Of a stretch of 64,000 nt of DNA, positions 27,301 through 36,092 are shown piece by piece. Each line of letters opens with the position of its first letter. Positions within the stretch are counted from its first letter, which is position 1. Source of the stretch: Phocaeicola salanitronis DSM 18170 (GTDB taxonomy: Bacteria > Bacteroidota > Bacteroidia > Bacteroidales > Bacteroidaceae); contig NC_015164.1 in assembly GCF_000190575.1 (NCBI RefSeq), positions 1,736,001 to 1,800,000 of the forward strand, given 5' to 3'. The position numbers were made by a program, and so were the translations under genes. The notes under the pieces are model-generated. The model was not told where the DNA came from and searched no databases. It was given only the letters and a program-made list of their open reading frames with translations.

Positions 27301-28677
27301 TCATAAATCTGCCTCTGCGCCTCCACCCAAGGCATGATACAAGTTGATGACACCCTGGATTTCCTGATAACAGTCCGAAGCACAATCCAGCCTTGCAGAC
27401 AAGAGCGACTGGCGGGCGGTGAGCACTTGCAGGTAATTGGTCGTGCCGTATTCCATCAGCAGTTCAGTGTCGTGAACTGTTGTTTGCAGATGTTTCACCT
27501 GTTCCTCGTCCAGCCGGATACGTTCACGGGCGGTTTGCCATTGGATAAGAGCGTTATTCACTTCTTTTCCGGCATCGAGCAGCGATTGCCGGAATGTGAG
27601 CAAGGCTTCTTCCTGTTGTGCCTTCGCTGTTTTCAGATTGGCAATGTTCTGCCCACGATTGAATATAGGCTGTACCAAAGACCCGATGGCTTGCAGCAGC
27701 CAACTCCCCGGGTTTGTAACGACGGCTTCTCCGTTATTGGTCCAACCTGCCGAACCGCTTAACGTAATGCTGGGATAAAAAGCGGCACGTGCCTGGTTGG
27801 TGGCATAAAAAGCCTGTTTCAATGCTGCCTCAGCCTGCCGGATGTCGGGACGGCGGGAGAGCAGTTCGAGAGGTACCCCTGTAGACAGGCGTTGAGGAAA
27901 CCGCTGATTGCTCAGGTTCCCGCGCTGGATACGGTGAGACACTTCACCCAAGACGGAAGACAAACTGTTCTCTGTTTCAGCTATTTGTTGTTGCAGGCTG
28001 AGCAGGGATGCTTCTGCCGAGGCACGGCTCGCCTCTGCCTGGCTTACGGTGGCACGGTCGGCTTCACCTGCCTGCATCAGTACATAGAGGCTATGGACGT
28101 AATCTTTCCAGCTTGCAACCGTTTCGGATGTGATGCGCTCCTGTTCGTCCAGCATCAGGAGGGTGTAATAACTGTCTGCTACAGTGGCTATCAGTTGGGT
28201 TTGTACAGCTTGACGGTAAGCATCGCTTTCCTCCAGTGCGGCACGTGCGCTGCGTTTGGCATTGGTCAGTTTGCCGAAAATATCTATTTCCCAGCTTGCC
28301 GAAGCCCCTACCTCGTATGTCTTGCTGGCTTTGCTGCCATCCAGGCTGCTCAGTGTGCCTTGAGGGTCAAGCTGCACGGAAGGGAGGTAAGCAAGTTTGG
28401 CAGAGACAAGCTGTGCCTGCATTTCTTTCACTTTCAGGTAAGCGATACGCAGGTCGGTGTTCATTTCCAATGCCTGTTGTATCAAGGCTTGCAGATAAGG
28501 GTCGGTGAAAAGTTCTTTCCACGACAGGTCTGCGACCGAAGAAGCGGTATCAGCCTTTACTTCTGTCCGGTAAAGGCTGTCTGCCGCTACGGAGAGTTCC
28601 GGGCGTTCGTATCGGTTGTAAATGCCGCAACTTCCCAATAGACATACCGTTGCGGTTGTGAATAATAGTTTTCTCAT
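27301..28677 (-). CDS. Outer-membrane factor of an RND efflux system (TolC/OprM/NodT type)
   Basis: 458 residues with a lipoprotein signal (MRKLLFTTATVCLLGSCGIY). Two repeated OEP halves of long coiled-coil helices are visible: WKELFTDPYLQALIQQAL, NTDLRIAYLKVKEMQAQL in the first, and ASAEASLLSLQQQIAETENS plus RRPDIRQAEAALKQAFYATN, NQARAAFYPSITLSGSAGW in the second. It forms the trimeric outer-membrane and periplasmic tunnel through which the pump expels substrates. It is last in the operon adaptor, pump, outer-membrane factor, separated from the pump by a 114-bp gap that contains GC-rich dyad sequence. Substrates (drugs, bile salts or others) are not evident from the sequence. Confidence 0.94.
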   Translation of the reverse strand: MRKLLFTTATVCLLGSCGIYNRYERPELSVAADSLYRTEVKADTASSVADLSWKELFTDPYLQALIQQALEMNTDLRIAYLKVKEMQAQLVSAKLAYLPSVQLDPQGTLSSLDGSKASKTYEVGASASWEIDIFGKLTNAKRSARAALEESDAYRQAVQTQLIATVADSYYTLLMLDEQERITSETVASWKDYVHSLYVLMQAGEADRATVSQAEASRASAEASLLSLQQQIAETENSLSSVLGEVSHRIQRGNLSNQRFPQRLSTGVPLELLSRRPDIRQAEAALKQAFYATNQARAAFYPSITLSGSAGWTNNGEAVVTNPGSWLLQAIGSLVQPIFNRGQNIANLKTAKAQQEEALLTFRQSLLDAGKEVNNALIQWQTARERIRLDEEQVKHLQTTVHDTELLMEYGTTNYLQVLTARQSLLSARLDCASDCYQEIQGVINLYHALGGGAEADL

Positions 28678-28791
28678 ATATATAATAAGGTGTGTCGAAA
28701 TAAAAATATATCAGAACATCATACCTTGCTTTTTGCGGACGCGGTACCATACCGTGTATGGCGGTGCGCCCACAAATCGCAAAGCAAAAAG

Positions 28792-31700
28792 TTAATCATC
28801 ACCGTGCTTTCTTGCAGGCATCAACCGTTCCTGCATGGCTTGGAAGACGATGAACAGTGCAGGTACTGCAAAGAGTAAGGCAAGGGTACCCACAATCATA
28901 CCGCCTACCACTCCGGTACCCAACGAAATGTTTCCATTGGCTCCGGCACCCGAAGCGAACACCAAGGGCAGCATACCAATGACCATACAGAGAACGGTCA
29001 TGATGATGGGGCGCAAGCGGACAGTTGCGGCGGATACGGCTGCCTGGGCAAGACTCATGCCCTGCCGGCGGCGTGTGGCTGCATATTCGGTGACCAGAAT
29101 CGCTGTTTTTGCCAGCAGTCCGATGAGCATAATCAGTCCGGTCTGCATGTAGATGTTGTTCTCCAGCCCACACAGGTTGCTCAGGGCAAAGCTTCCCAAC
29201 AGCCCGAACGGCACACTCAACATAACCGCCAAAGGAATGAACAGGCTTTCGTAAAGGGCGCAAAGGATGAGGTAGACGAATACGATGCAGATGGCGAACA
29301 CGATGACGGTATTCGAACCGCTTCCCGCCTCTTCGCGGGTGATGCCTCCGTATTCGTAACCATAGCCCACGGGCAAGGTCTGTTGCGCCACTTCTTCCAC
29401 CGCCTTGATGACATCGCCCGAGCTGTAGCCGTCGTTCATCATGGCGTTTACCTGGATGCTGCTGTACAGGTTGAAGCGTGTCAGGGTTTCGGGACCATAC
29501 GTCTTGGTCAGGGTAACGAACTGCCCGATAGGAACCATTCCCCCCTCATCGGTGCGGACAAACATGTTGTTGAGCGCATCGGTGTCCAGGCGGAAATTCT
29601 TGTCTGCCTGCACATAAACGCGGTAGAGCTTGGAGAAACGGTTGAAGTTGGACGAGTGGCTGCCTCCGATATACCCCGACATCACGCTCAACACATCGGT
29701 GGGCGACACGCCCATCCGCTTGCACCGTGCGGCGTCCACCTCCACTTTGTATTGGGGAAACTTCGTGTCGAAGGTGGAATAAGCCGTTTGCACTTCGGGA
29801 CGCTGGTTTAGTGCGGCGATAAACTTGTCGGCATGGCTTTTCAGGGTCGTGATGTCGCCTCCGGCACGGTCTTGGATATAGACTTCCACACCGCTTCCTG
29901 TGCTATATCCCATGATGGTGGGTTGGGCAAAGGCGAAAAGTTTGGCACTGTGTACGTTGGCGGTACGGCGGTATATCTCCTCGATAACGGCGGTGATGTA
30001 GTCTTCGCCCTCCTGCCGTTCGTCCCAATTTTTCAGCCTGACGATGAGCATACCGCCGCTGGCTGCCTGTCCTCCCAACATGCTGTAGCCCGCCACGTTG
30101 GAGTAACGCTCTATCTGTGGGATGTCCTTGAGGCAGGCTTCCACTTCCGCCATAGCCTTAATGGTTTGCGACAGACTGCTGCCCGGAGGCGTGGTCACGT
30201 TGACGAAAACGGTACCCATGTCTTCATCGGGCACCAGTCCGGTTTTGGTGTTTTTCATCAACACCGCAAGCAGGGCGATGGAAGCGATGACTCCCGCGCC
30301 TACCAGCCACTTGCGTCGGAAGAACCATTTCACACCGCTCTTATAACGCAGCACGAGGCGGTTGAACGAGGTTTCGAATGCCTGGTGGAACCGGGACGAG
30401 AAACTCAGCTTCTGTCCGCTCGCCTTATCGGCATGAGGAGTCATCAGCAGGGCGCAGAGGGCAGGACACAGCGTCAGTGCATTGACGGCGGAGATGCCTA
30501 CCGCTACCGCCATGGTCAGCCCGAACTGCATGTAGAACGTACCGCTGGTGCCACCCATGAACGAAGTGGGGATAAACACCGCCATAAAAACTAATGAGGT
30601 AGTGACGATTGCCGTCGCGATGCCGTCCATCGCCCGGCTGGTTGCCTGATAGGGCGAGCGTATGCCTTCATCGAACTGTGCCTGCACCGCTTCTACAACA
30701 ACAATTGCATCGTCGACCACCGTCCCGATGACCAATACAAGGGCAAACAAGGTCAGCAAGTTCAGCGAGAATCCTGCCACGTAGAGGAAAGCAAATGTTC
30801 CCACCAGCGACACGAGAATGGATATGGTCGGGATGATGGTGGAACGGACGCTTTGCAGGAAAACGTACACTACGAGGACGACAAGGACAATGGCTTCTAT
30901 CAACGTCTTCACCACTTCGTGGATGGAAGCGTCGAGAAACTCTTTCGTACTCATCAGGTCGACCAGCACCAGCCCTTTGGGCAGTTCCTGCTGCACTTCT
31001 TCCATCAGTTTGTCTATCTCGCTGATGATTTCGTTGGCGTTCGAGCCTGCCGTTTGCGAAATCATGGCGGTGGCTCCCGGATGTCCGTCTACTTCACTGC
31101 TGTGGCTGTAGCTTTGCGTCCCCAGTTCCACGGTGGCGATGTCTTTCAAGCGGAGCACTTCACCACTTTCCAAGGATGTAATGACCAGATTGCCGAACTC
31201 TTCGGGCTTCTCGTAGCGTCCGCGGTATTTCAAGGTATAGTGGAACGCGTTTTCCGAATCCTCACCCAAAGTACCCGTAGCTGCTTCCACGTTCTGCTCG
31301 TCAAGCACAGCCGTCACATCGGCAGGCAGCAGTCCGTATTGCGCCATCTTTTGCGGGTCGAGCCAGATGCGCATGGCGTAGTCATCTCCCATGACATTGA
31401 CGTTTCCCACGCCACTGATACGCGACAGCCGAGGCTCGATGTTGATTTTGAAGTAGTTGTTGATGAATGTCTGGTCGTACGAGTCATCGGGCGAATAGAG
31501 AGCGATGATTTTCAGCATCGAGTTCTGCCGCTTTTCTACCGTTACACCGATTTGGGTCACTTCGGCAGGCAGCAGTCCTTCGGCTTCGCTCACACGGTTC
31601 TTGGTGTTGATGGTCGCCATATCGGGGTCGGTACCTTGCTTGAAGTAGACGGTGATGTCGCCGGCACCGGTATTAGTAGAGGTGGAAGTCATGTAAATCA

Positions 31701-31926
31701 TGTCTTCTACGCCGTTGATGGCTTCTTCCAAAGGAATGACCACCGACTTCTGCACCGTCTCGGCATTGGCACCCGTATAGGTAGCAGACACACTGACGGT
31801 AGGCGTAGCGATGTCGGGGTATTGCTCCATCGGCAGGTTGGCCAAGCCGATAAGCCCCACCAACAGAATAAGCACCGATATCACACAGGCAAGGATGGGG
31901 CGGTTTATAAAAGTTTGTAATTTCAT
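28792..31926 (-). CDS. RND multidrug efflux pump, inner-membrane subunit (HAE1 type)
   Basis: 1044 residues of the AcrB type, with twelve membrane segments and two large periplasmic loops. Proton-relay residues are in place: the Asp-Asp pair in LVIGTVVDDAIVVVEAVQ (TM4) and the Lys in GLLAKTAILVTEYAATRRR (TM10). The N-terminus (FINRPILACVISVLILLVGL, NLPMEQYPDIATPTVSVSATY) is standard for the family. It is a homotrimer that exports drugs, bile salts or other amphiphiles by proton antiport, working with the adaptor upstream (39 bp) and the outer-membrane factor downstream. Confidence 0.97.
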   Translation of the reverse strand: MKLQTFINRPILACVISVLILLVGLIGLANLPMEQYPDIATPTVSVSATYTGANAETVQKSVVIPLEEAINGVEDMIYMTSTSTNTGAGDITVYFKQGTDPDMATINTKNRVSEAEGLLPAEVTQIGVTVEKRQNSMLKIIALYSPDDSYDQTFINNYFKINIEPRLSRISGVGNVNVMGDDYAMRIWLDPQKMAQYGLLPADVTAVLDEQNVEAATGTLGEDSENAFHYTLKYRGRYEKPEEFGNLVITSLESGEVLRLKDIATVELGTQSYSHSSEVDGHPGATAMISQTAGSNANEIISEIDKLMEEVQQELPKGLVLVDLMSTKEFLDASIHEVVKTLIEAIVLVVLVVYVFLQSVRSTIIPTISILVSLVGTFAFLYVAGFSLNLLTLFALVLVIGTVVDDAIVVVEAVQAQFDEGIRSPYQATSRAMDGIATAIVTTSLVFMAVFIPTSFMGGTSGTFYMQFGLTMAVAVGISAVNALTLCPALCALLMTPHADKASGQKLSFSSRFHQAFETSFNRLVLRYKSGVKWFFRRKWLVGAGVIASIALLAVLMKNTKTGLVPDEDMGTVFVNVTTPPGSSLSQTIKAMAEVEACLKDIPQIERYSNVAGYSMLGGQAASGGMLIVRLKNWDERQEGEDYITAVIEEIYRRTANVHSAKLFAFAQPTIMGYSTGSGVEVYIQDRAGGDITTLKSHADKFIAALNQRPEVQTAYSTFDTKFPQYKVEVDAARCKRMGVSPTDVLSVMSGYIGGSHSSNFNRFSKLYRVYVQADKNFRLDTDALNNMFVRTDEGGMVPIGQFVTLTKTYGPETLTRFNLYSSIQVNAMMNDGYSSGDVIKAVEEVAQQTLPVGYGYEYGGITREEAGSGSNTVIVFAICIVFVYLILCALYESLFIPLAVMLSVPFGLLGSFALSNLCGLENNIYMQTGLIMLIGLLAKTAILVTEYAATRRRQGMSLAQAAVSAATVRLRPIIMTVLCMVIGMLPLVFASGAGANGNISLGTGVVGGMIVGTLALLFAVPALFIVFQAMQERLMPARKHGDD

Positions 31927-31965
31927 AATCGTTTTCCGTTAAAATCATTCATTAGACAAATGTTA

Positions 31966-33078
31966 TCAGTTATTGCTTTCCGATTGTCCGATAGCAATCG
32001 GTGTACCTTCTTGCAGAAGCCCTGCCCCTTCCGCTACAATAACATCGCCGGCTTTCAGTCCTTGTGTCACGATGTATTCTTTGCCGTCGTTGACCGGGAA
32101 GACGGTAACAGAAGCCGATGTCGCTTTGCCGTCTACCACGCGATAAACAAACACTTTGTCTTGTATTTCATAGGTTGCCTCCTGCGGCACAACAAGCACG
32201 CTGTCCATCTGGTAAGGGAAGACAATGGTTCCGCTTCCCCCGTTCCGCAACATCCGTTCGGGGTTGGGGAAAGTGGCACGCAGGCTGACCGCTCCGGTTC
32301 CGGAATCAATGGTGCCGCTTATCGCGTCTATCTTTCCTTTGTGGGTGTACATCAACCCGTCGCTCAGGCGAAGCGATACTTCCGGCATCTGCTTCATTGC
32401 CTCTTCCAAGGTCCCGCTCTCGCGCACCAGTGTCAGTATCTGGTTTTCGGTCATCGAGAAATAAACATACATTTCTTCATCATCCGACACCGTGGTGAGC
32501 GGTGTGGTGATGGAAGCGTCTACCAGTGCGCCTACACGATAGGGTATCATGCTTGCCACCCCGTCTACCGGACTTTTCACTTCTGTATACGACAAATCAT
32601 TCCGTGCGCTGGTTTCGGCAGCCTGCGCCTGCTCCAATGCGGCTTCGGCTTCCAGCAACGAGTTGCGTGCCGTTTGCAGGTCGAAAGCCGACACGACGTG
32701 TTCCTCAAACAGATTTTCCTTGCTGTTTGCCGTCATCTTAGCGGTGGCAACAGATGCTTCCGCACTCTTTACATTGGCTAGAGCCGTTTGCAACGCCGCC
32801 TGATAAGGCACTTGGTCGATAACGAAGAGAGTTTGTCCTTTGCTGACTTTTGCTCCTTCTTCGATGCATACATTAGTGATGGTGCCGCTTACCTGCGGAC
32901 GTATCTCCACGCTTTGCCGTCCGTTGATGACGGCGGTATAATCGCGCGTCAGCGTACGGCTTTCCACCGCCACAGTCATGGTCTTGTAGGTGCTCTCTCC
33001 TGCACCTGCCGTTTTTTCCTTGCAGGACGTTGCCAATAGCAGACAACCGATTCCTGCACATGCTAACATTCTTTTCAT
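31966..33078 (-). CDS. Periplasmic adaptor of the RND efflux system (membrane fusion protein)
   Basis: 370 residues from the ATG at 33078: MKRMLACAGIGCLLLATSCK gives a lipoprotein signal. The order is beta-barrel and lipoyl half (TVAVESRTLTRDYTAVINGR, RPQVSGTITNVCIEEGAKVSKGQ), an alpha-hairpin (about 90-155, ALANVKSAEASVATAKMTA through AAETSARNDL), the second lipoyl half (VKSPVDGVASMIPYRVGALV) and a membrane-proximal domain. It bridges pump and outer-membrane factor. A start at 33132 lies upstream of the promoter box at 33117-33124, so it is rejected. It is the first gene of the operon and divergent from an AraC-type regulator. Confidence 0.94.
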   Translation of the reverse strand: MKRMLACAGIGCLLLATSCKEKTAGAGESTYKTMTVAVESRTLTRDYTAVINGRQSVEIRPQVSGTITNVCIEEGAKVSKGQTLFVIDQVPYQAALQTALANVKSAEASVATAKMTANSKENLFEEHVVSAFDLQTARNSLLEAEAALEQAQAAETSARNDLSYTEVKSPVDGVASMIPYRVGALVDASITTPLTTVSDDEEMYVYFSMTENQILTLVRESGTLEEAMKQMPEVSLRLSDGLMYTHKGKIDAISGTIDSGTGAVSLRATFPNPERMLRNGGSGTIVFPYQMDSVLVVPQEATYEIQDKVFVYRVVDGKATSASVTVFPVNDGKEYIVTQGLKAGDVIVAEGAGLLQEGTPIAIGQSESNN

Positions 33079-33116
33079 TCTTAATTTGCTTTGCTTTTTT
33101 AACTTAAAATCTGCCG

Positions 33117-33124
33117 CAAATGTA
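33117..33124 (-). promoter_or_regulatory. Putative -7 promoter box of the efflux operon
   Basis: The minus strand reads TACATTTG, an exact TAnnTTTG match 38 bp upstream of the adaptor start codon. Confidence 0.55.
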
Positions 33125-33228
33125 AACAGCACTATCGGTATGCTTTTGGTTACGATTCACATATTGTTGGTTTCAATCCGGAGCTTAAGGCTTTTTTGCT
33201 TTAATAGTTCTAATAAGTGGAAAAAGGC

Positions 33229-33259
33229 TTTGGAAGACAACTGGGTTCTGTTATTTTTG
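33229..33259 (+). promoter_or_regulatory. Putative promoter of the AraC-type regulator
   Basis: TTTG (33229-33232), a 19-bp spacer and TATTTTTG (33252-33259). Initiation near 33266 would leave fewer than 12 nt before the first ATG at 33274, so the mRNA would be almost leaderless. Confidence 0.55.
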
Positions 33260-33273
33260 CGAAAAATCAAGCA

Positions 33274-34197
33274 ATGATGGAAAGTCTTAAGGAAAAAGTG
33301 GTAGCTTGGATTCGCAAAGATCTGTCTTCTGACGGGCAACTGGATTGGGCTGCCTACAACAATAGTCTGGTAATGGTCCGTATGGAAGGAACAAATTTCC
33401 GCTTGTCCGGCGAATGGCTGCCTGACGGATGGCATGTGTTCTTACAGGTGCACAAAGGTGAATTGAGGCTGACAGCCAGTGGCGAACGCTTGGGATTCGA
33501 CTCTCCGGTATATGTAGACTTTCTGAAATCCCGCGAATGGAAGGATGTGACCCTGGCAGGAAACTATCGCGCCTGCTTCATTGTGATGGAGCAACATTTT
33601 TTCATGGAAGCGACTCTCCCGATGCGCAGCAAAATAACGGAAGGAATGGCGCAGTTCGCCAAACATCCCTTTACTTCGGTAAATGCAGATGAAGACCGTG
33701 ACTTGTCCCGACTGGAAGAAATGATGTTCTCCACCCTGAAGGCAGACTCTCAGTTGTTTTGCCGTGAACTGGCACAGACATTGGCTTGCGCCTGGCAATA
33801 TAAGTTATGGAATCTTTTTTTCCATCGCCAACAGACTGTACGCTCCGATACAGACCCGCATTGGAACGACGTTATTTCGCAATTCTTCTACTTAGCTCAC
33901 ACGTATTGCCGCGAGCAGCACAGAGTAAGCTGGTATGCCGCACAACTGGGTGTATCGGCAGATGCCTTGTCTGCCGCCTTGAAACGGCTGCACGGAAAGA
34001 CTGCAAGTGCCATGCTGGAAGAATTGCTTGCCGCCGAAGCGAAAGTATGCTTACGCAACCCTGTGCTGTCTGTGCAAGATGTGGCGGAAATGCTGCACTT
34101 CTCCGACCAGTCGGCATTCGGAAAATTCTTTAAGCGGCATTGCGGCATATCACCTGCTGTTTTCAAGAAACGGCACATCGAAGAAAACAATTCATGA
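33274..34197 (+). CDS. AraC-family transcriptional regulator
   Basis: 307 residues from the ATG at 33274 (MMESLKEK; 33277 is equally possible). The last 100 residues form a double helix-turn-helix of the AraC type: SWYAAQLGVSADALSAALKR and LSVQDVAEMLHFSDQSAFGK, then FFKRHCGISPAVFKK. The N-terminal 190 residues look like a beta-rich sensing domain of no family that I can name. It is divergent from the efflux operon across 195 bp containing both promoters, so it probably controls the pump and itself. A longer frame from 33217 overlaps the promoter and is rejected. Confidence 0.88.
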   Translation: MMESLKEKVVAWIRKDLSSDGQLDWAAYNNSLVMVRMEGTNFRLSGEWLPDGWHVFLQVHKGELRLTASGERLGFDSPVYVDFLKSREWKDVTLAGNYRACFIVMEQHFFMEATLPMRSKITEGMAQFAKHPFTSVNADEDRDLSRLEEMMFSTLKADSQLFCRELAQTLACAWQYKLWNLFFHRQQTVRSDTDPHWNDVISQFFYLAHTYCREQHRVSWYAAQLGVSADALSAALKRLHGKTASAMLEELLAAEAKVCLRNPVLSVQDVAEMLHFSDQSAFGKFFKRHCGISPAVFKKRHIEENNS

Positions 34198-34338
34198 TTG
34201 TACTTTAGCGGCATCAAAATGTGCATTTTCTGACTCTGAGAAATGCTTGCCAACCACCGCCCTTCCAGATAATATCATAGCAAGACGCAGCCGGTTGCGG
34301 AAGCCTGCGGATATAGGTGAGGCGCCAAACGCATATAG

Positions 34339-35635
34339 CCAGGGCTGACGCATTACTTGATTTCATCATTTTGCCATGGTGCATCTAAAAGTTCTGCAAG
34401 AAACTCATCACTCCATCCCGCCATTTTTCTTTTACCCTTAAGGCTTGCTTTTCTCTTGTTGTTTTTTAGTTGTGTCATGGCAATCTTGTTGAGTAGTGAA
34501 AAATTCTGTGCCGCATTTTTCTTTTTTTTCTGACTGTCCTCATTGAATGAGACATCAAGCTGCCAGTGAAGATTGTTCTCAATACTCCAATGGCCTCTGA
34601 TAGTTTCAGTTATACGTTCAGAATCCAATGGCAGGGATGTTATGTAGTAGTGTCTCTCCACTGTTGTCTTTCCTGACTTTATGTATTTTTCGTATTAGTC
34701 AAACATACCACTGAGTTTACACCTTTCCATTTCAAGACTTTAGACAGGACTCCATTGTTATATACCTGACATACACGTCTCTCGAAGCGCCCATGTGAAC
34801 TCTCTTCCGTTATGCTGTACCTGTATCTTGTCTGAGGTATATGACCTATTCCGTCAATATTGTTTCCATATATGTCAATATCAGAGAACCAACCTTCTAT
34901 CGTTTCATAAAGTTTCTTCTGGTTCTTCTTTACACTTATAAGATAGTCAGCTTTTGCATCGATGATTGTACTTACTATTTCATGCTGGCAGGCAATGGCA
35001 TCAATGGTAATTATACAGCCTTCAAGGTCAAGAGCCTTTATCAATAAAGGGATTGCCTTTATTTCGTTGCTCTTGTCACTTACCTTTTCCTGGCCTAGAG
35101 AGACACCGTTGGCTGACGCCCAAGCACTTACTATACGCAGAGATTCAAAACTGCCGCCACTCTTCTCTTCACGTGCACCGCGTATCTCTTTACCGTCTAT
35201 GGATACAAGACCACGGTATTTGCCGCAAATCTCACGTATCCAGGTACGAAAGCCATTTTCGAGTTCACTGGGAGAAAGAAGGGAAAATACACGATTGAAA
35301 GTGTCATGAGAAGGGACACATTTAAAGTCCTTTATACGTGAGCGGAAGAAAGACTCGTGCATCTTACCAAAATCGGCAACCTCATACCAGCTTTCCGCAC
35401 CGCCGATGACTGCTGCCATTGCGATATAAAATATACACTCGAAACTGTGTGCCCTTAAATGATCACGACGGGGATCCTTTATTGTACGGAGTATTGAGAT
35501 GATTTCCATTGGATGTTTTTTAACTTGAATATATAGGACAAAAGTAAAGAAAAAAGCTATTGTAAACAGGATGTATCACTGAGATTCTTCAAACTTAGTT
35601 TGATTTTCAGTCTATTAAGTAATGCGTCAGCCCTG
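34339..35635 (-). mobile_element. ISAs1-like insertion sequence
   Basis: The 1297-bp element has 19-bp perfect inverted ends, CAGGGCTGACGCATTACTT (34340-34358) and its complement (35617-35635). It is flanked by a 9-bp direct repeat CGCATATAG at 34330-34338 and 35636-35644, the target duplication. It contains one frameshifted transposase on the minus strand. The intact duplication suggests a fairly recent insertion into intergenic DNA downstream of the AraC-type gene. Confidence 0.9.
34353..35509 (-). pseudogene. ISAs1-family transposase, frameshifted
   Basis: Two frames together encode a complete transposase of the ISAs1 (H-repeat-associated, DDE) family. The first part (35509-34679, 276 residues) has the N-terminal IKDPRRDHLRAHSFECIFYI, the DDE region VSIDGKEIRGAREE and ITIDAIACQHEI, and ends at KNT. 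The second part (from about 34700 to 34353) has SGKTTVERHYYITSLP and RGHWSIENNLHWQLDVSFNED, with the third acidic residue. The frames meet at a run of five T (five A on the coding strand) at 34686-34690. One more A, or a -1 slip there, restores one protein reading TKKYIKSGKTTVERHYY. Most likely an inactivating indel; programmed slippage cannot be excluded. Confidence 0.85.
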
Positions 35636-35657
35636 CGCATATAGGTTCATCCGCTGT

Positions 35658-35718
35658 AAGATTATTAATCTTCAGGCTGCAAGATTATTAATCTTACAAG
35701 CGGAAGATTATTAATCTT
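35658..35718. repeat. Three palindromes with 23-bp period
   Basis: The 15-bp near-palindrome AAGATTATTAATCTT occurs unchanged at 35658-35672, 35681-35695 and 35704-35718, exactly 23 bp apart, with unlike spacers. It lies 14 bp from the IS target duplication. It could be an operator array or an AT-rich dispersed repeat. No gene starts immediately beside it. Confidence 0.8.
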
Positions 35719-35918
35719 ACAACAGACGAGGTTATCGTGAAAGCAAGAAGATAATAACGACAACCTTTTAAATAATCTGCGTATGGATAAAGTATAGTGG
35801 TGTAGTAATGTGCGGTGAACGGAGACAGCATGCTGGAACTGTAACATCAACCAAATGCATAAATTCATACCGTTCATAGTATAAAATCTTTCATTGAATC
35901 CCGCAAACATCCCATGCA

Positions 35919-35990
35919 GGGACGTATCGCATACGCCCGGATGCATCCACTTATCCACACAGATGTCTTCAGGCGCATGCGATACGCCCC
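35919..35990. repeat. Inverted repeat GGGACGTATCGCATACGCC
   Basis: The left arm GGGACGTATCGCATACGCC (35919-35937) and right arm GGCGCATGCGATACGCCCC (35972-35990) pair with two mismatches across a 34-nt loop. It is a GC-rich hairpin in an otherwise empty region (35719-36064). Confidence 0.65.
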
Positions 35991-36064
35991 TACAGCCAAC
36001 CGGGCAAAGTGCGGATATGCATAAATCTTTATTTCCTCTATTGCCTGTTCGACGGAGAAATGAC

Positions 36065-36072
36065 TACCTTTG
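36065..36072 (+). promoter_or_regulatory. Putative -7 promoter box of the EamA transporter gene
   Basis: TACCTTTG matches TAnnTTTG, 21 bp upstream of the start codon. Confidence 0.5.
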
Positions 36073-36092
36073 CACCGGAAAACAGTTAAACG

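Noticed and set aside
30853..31920. 355-codon open frame antisense to the RND pump
   Set aside because: The pump has all family motifs on the minus strand; this frame is a shadow.
34353..34661. A separate small gene for the C-terminal transposase part
   Set aside because: It continues the transposase sequence in another frame and lies inside the same IS ends, so it is treated as part of one frameshifted gene.
35658..35718. CRISPR-like palindromic repeats
   Set aside because: Only three 15-bp units with 8-bp spacers; far too short and without cas genes.
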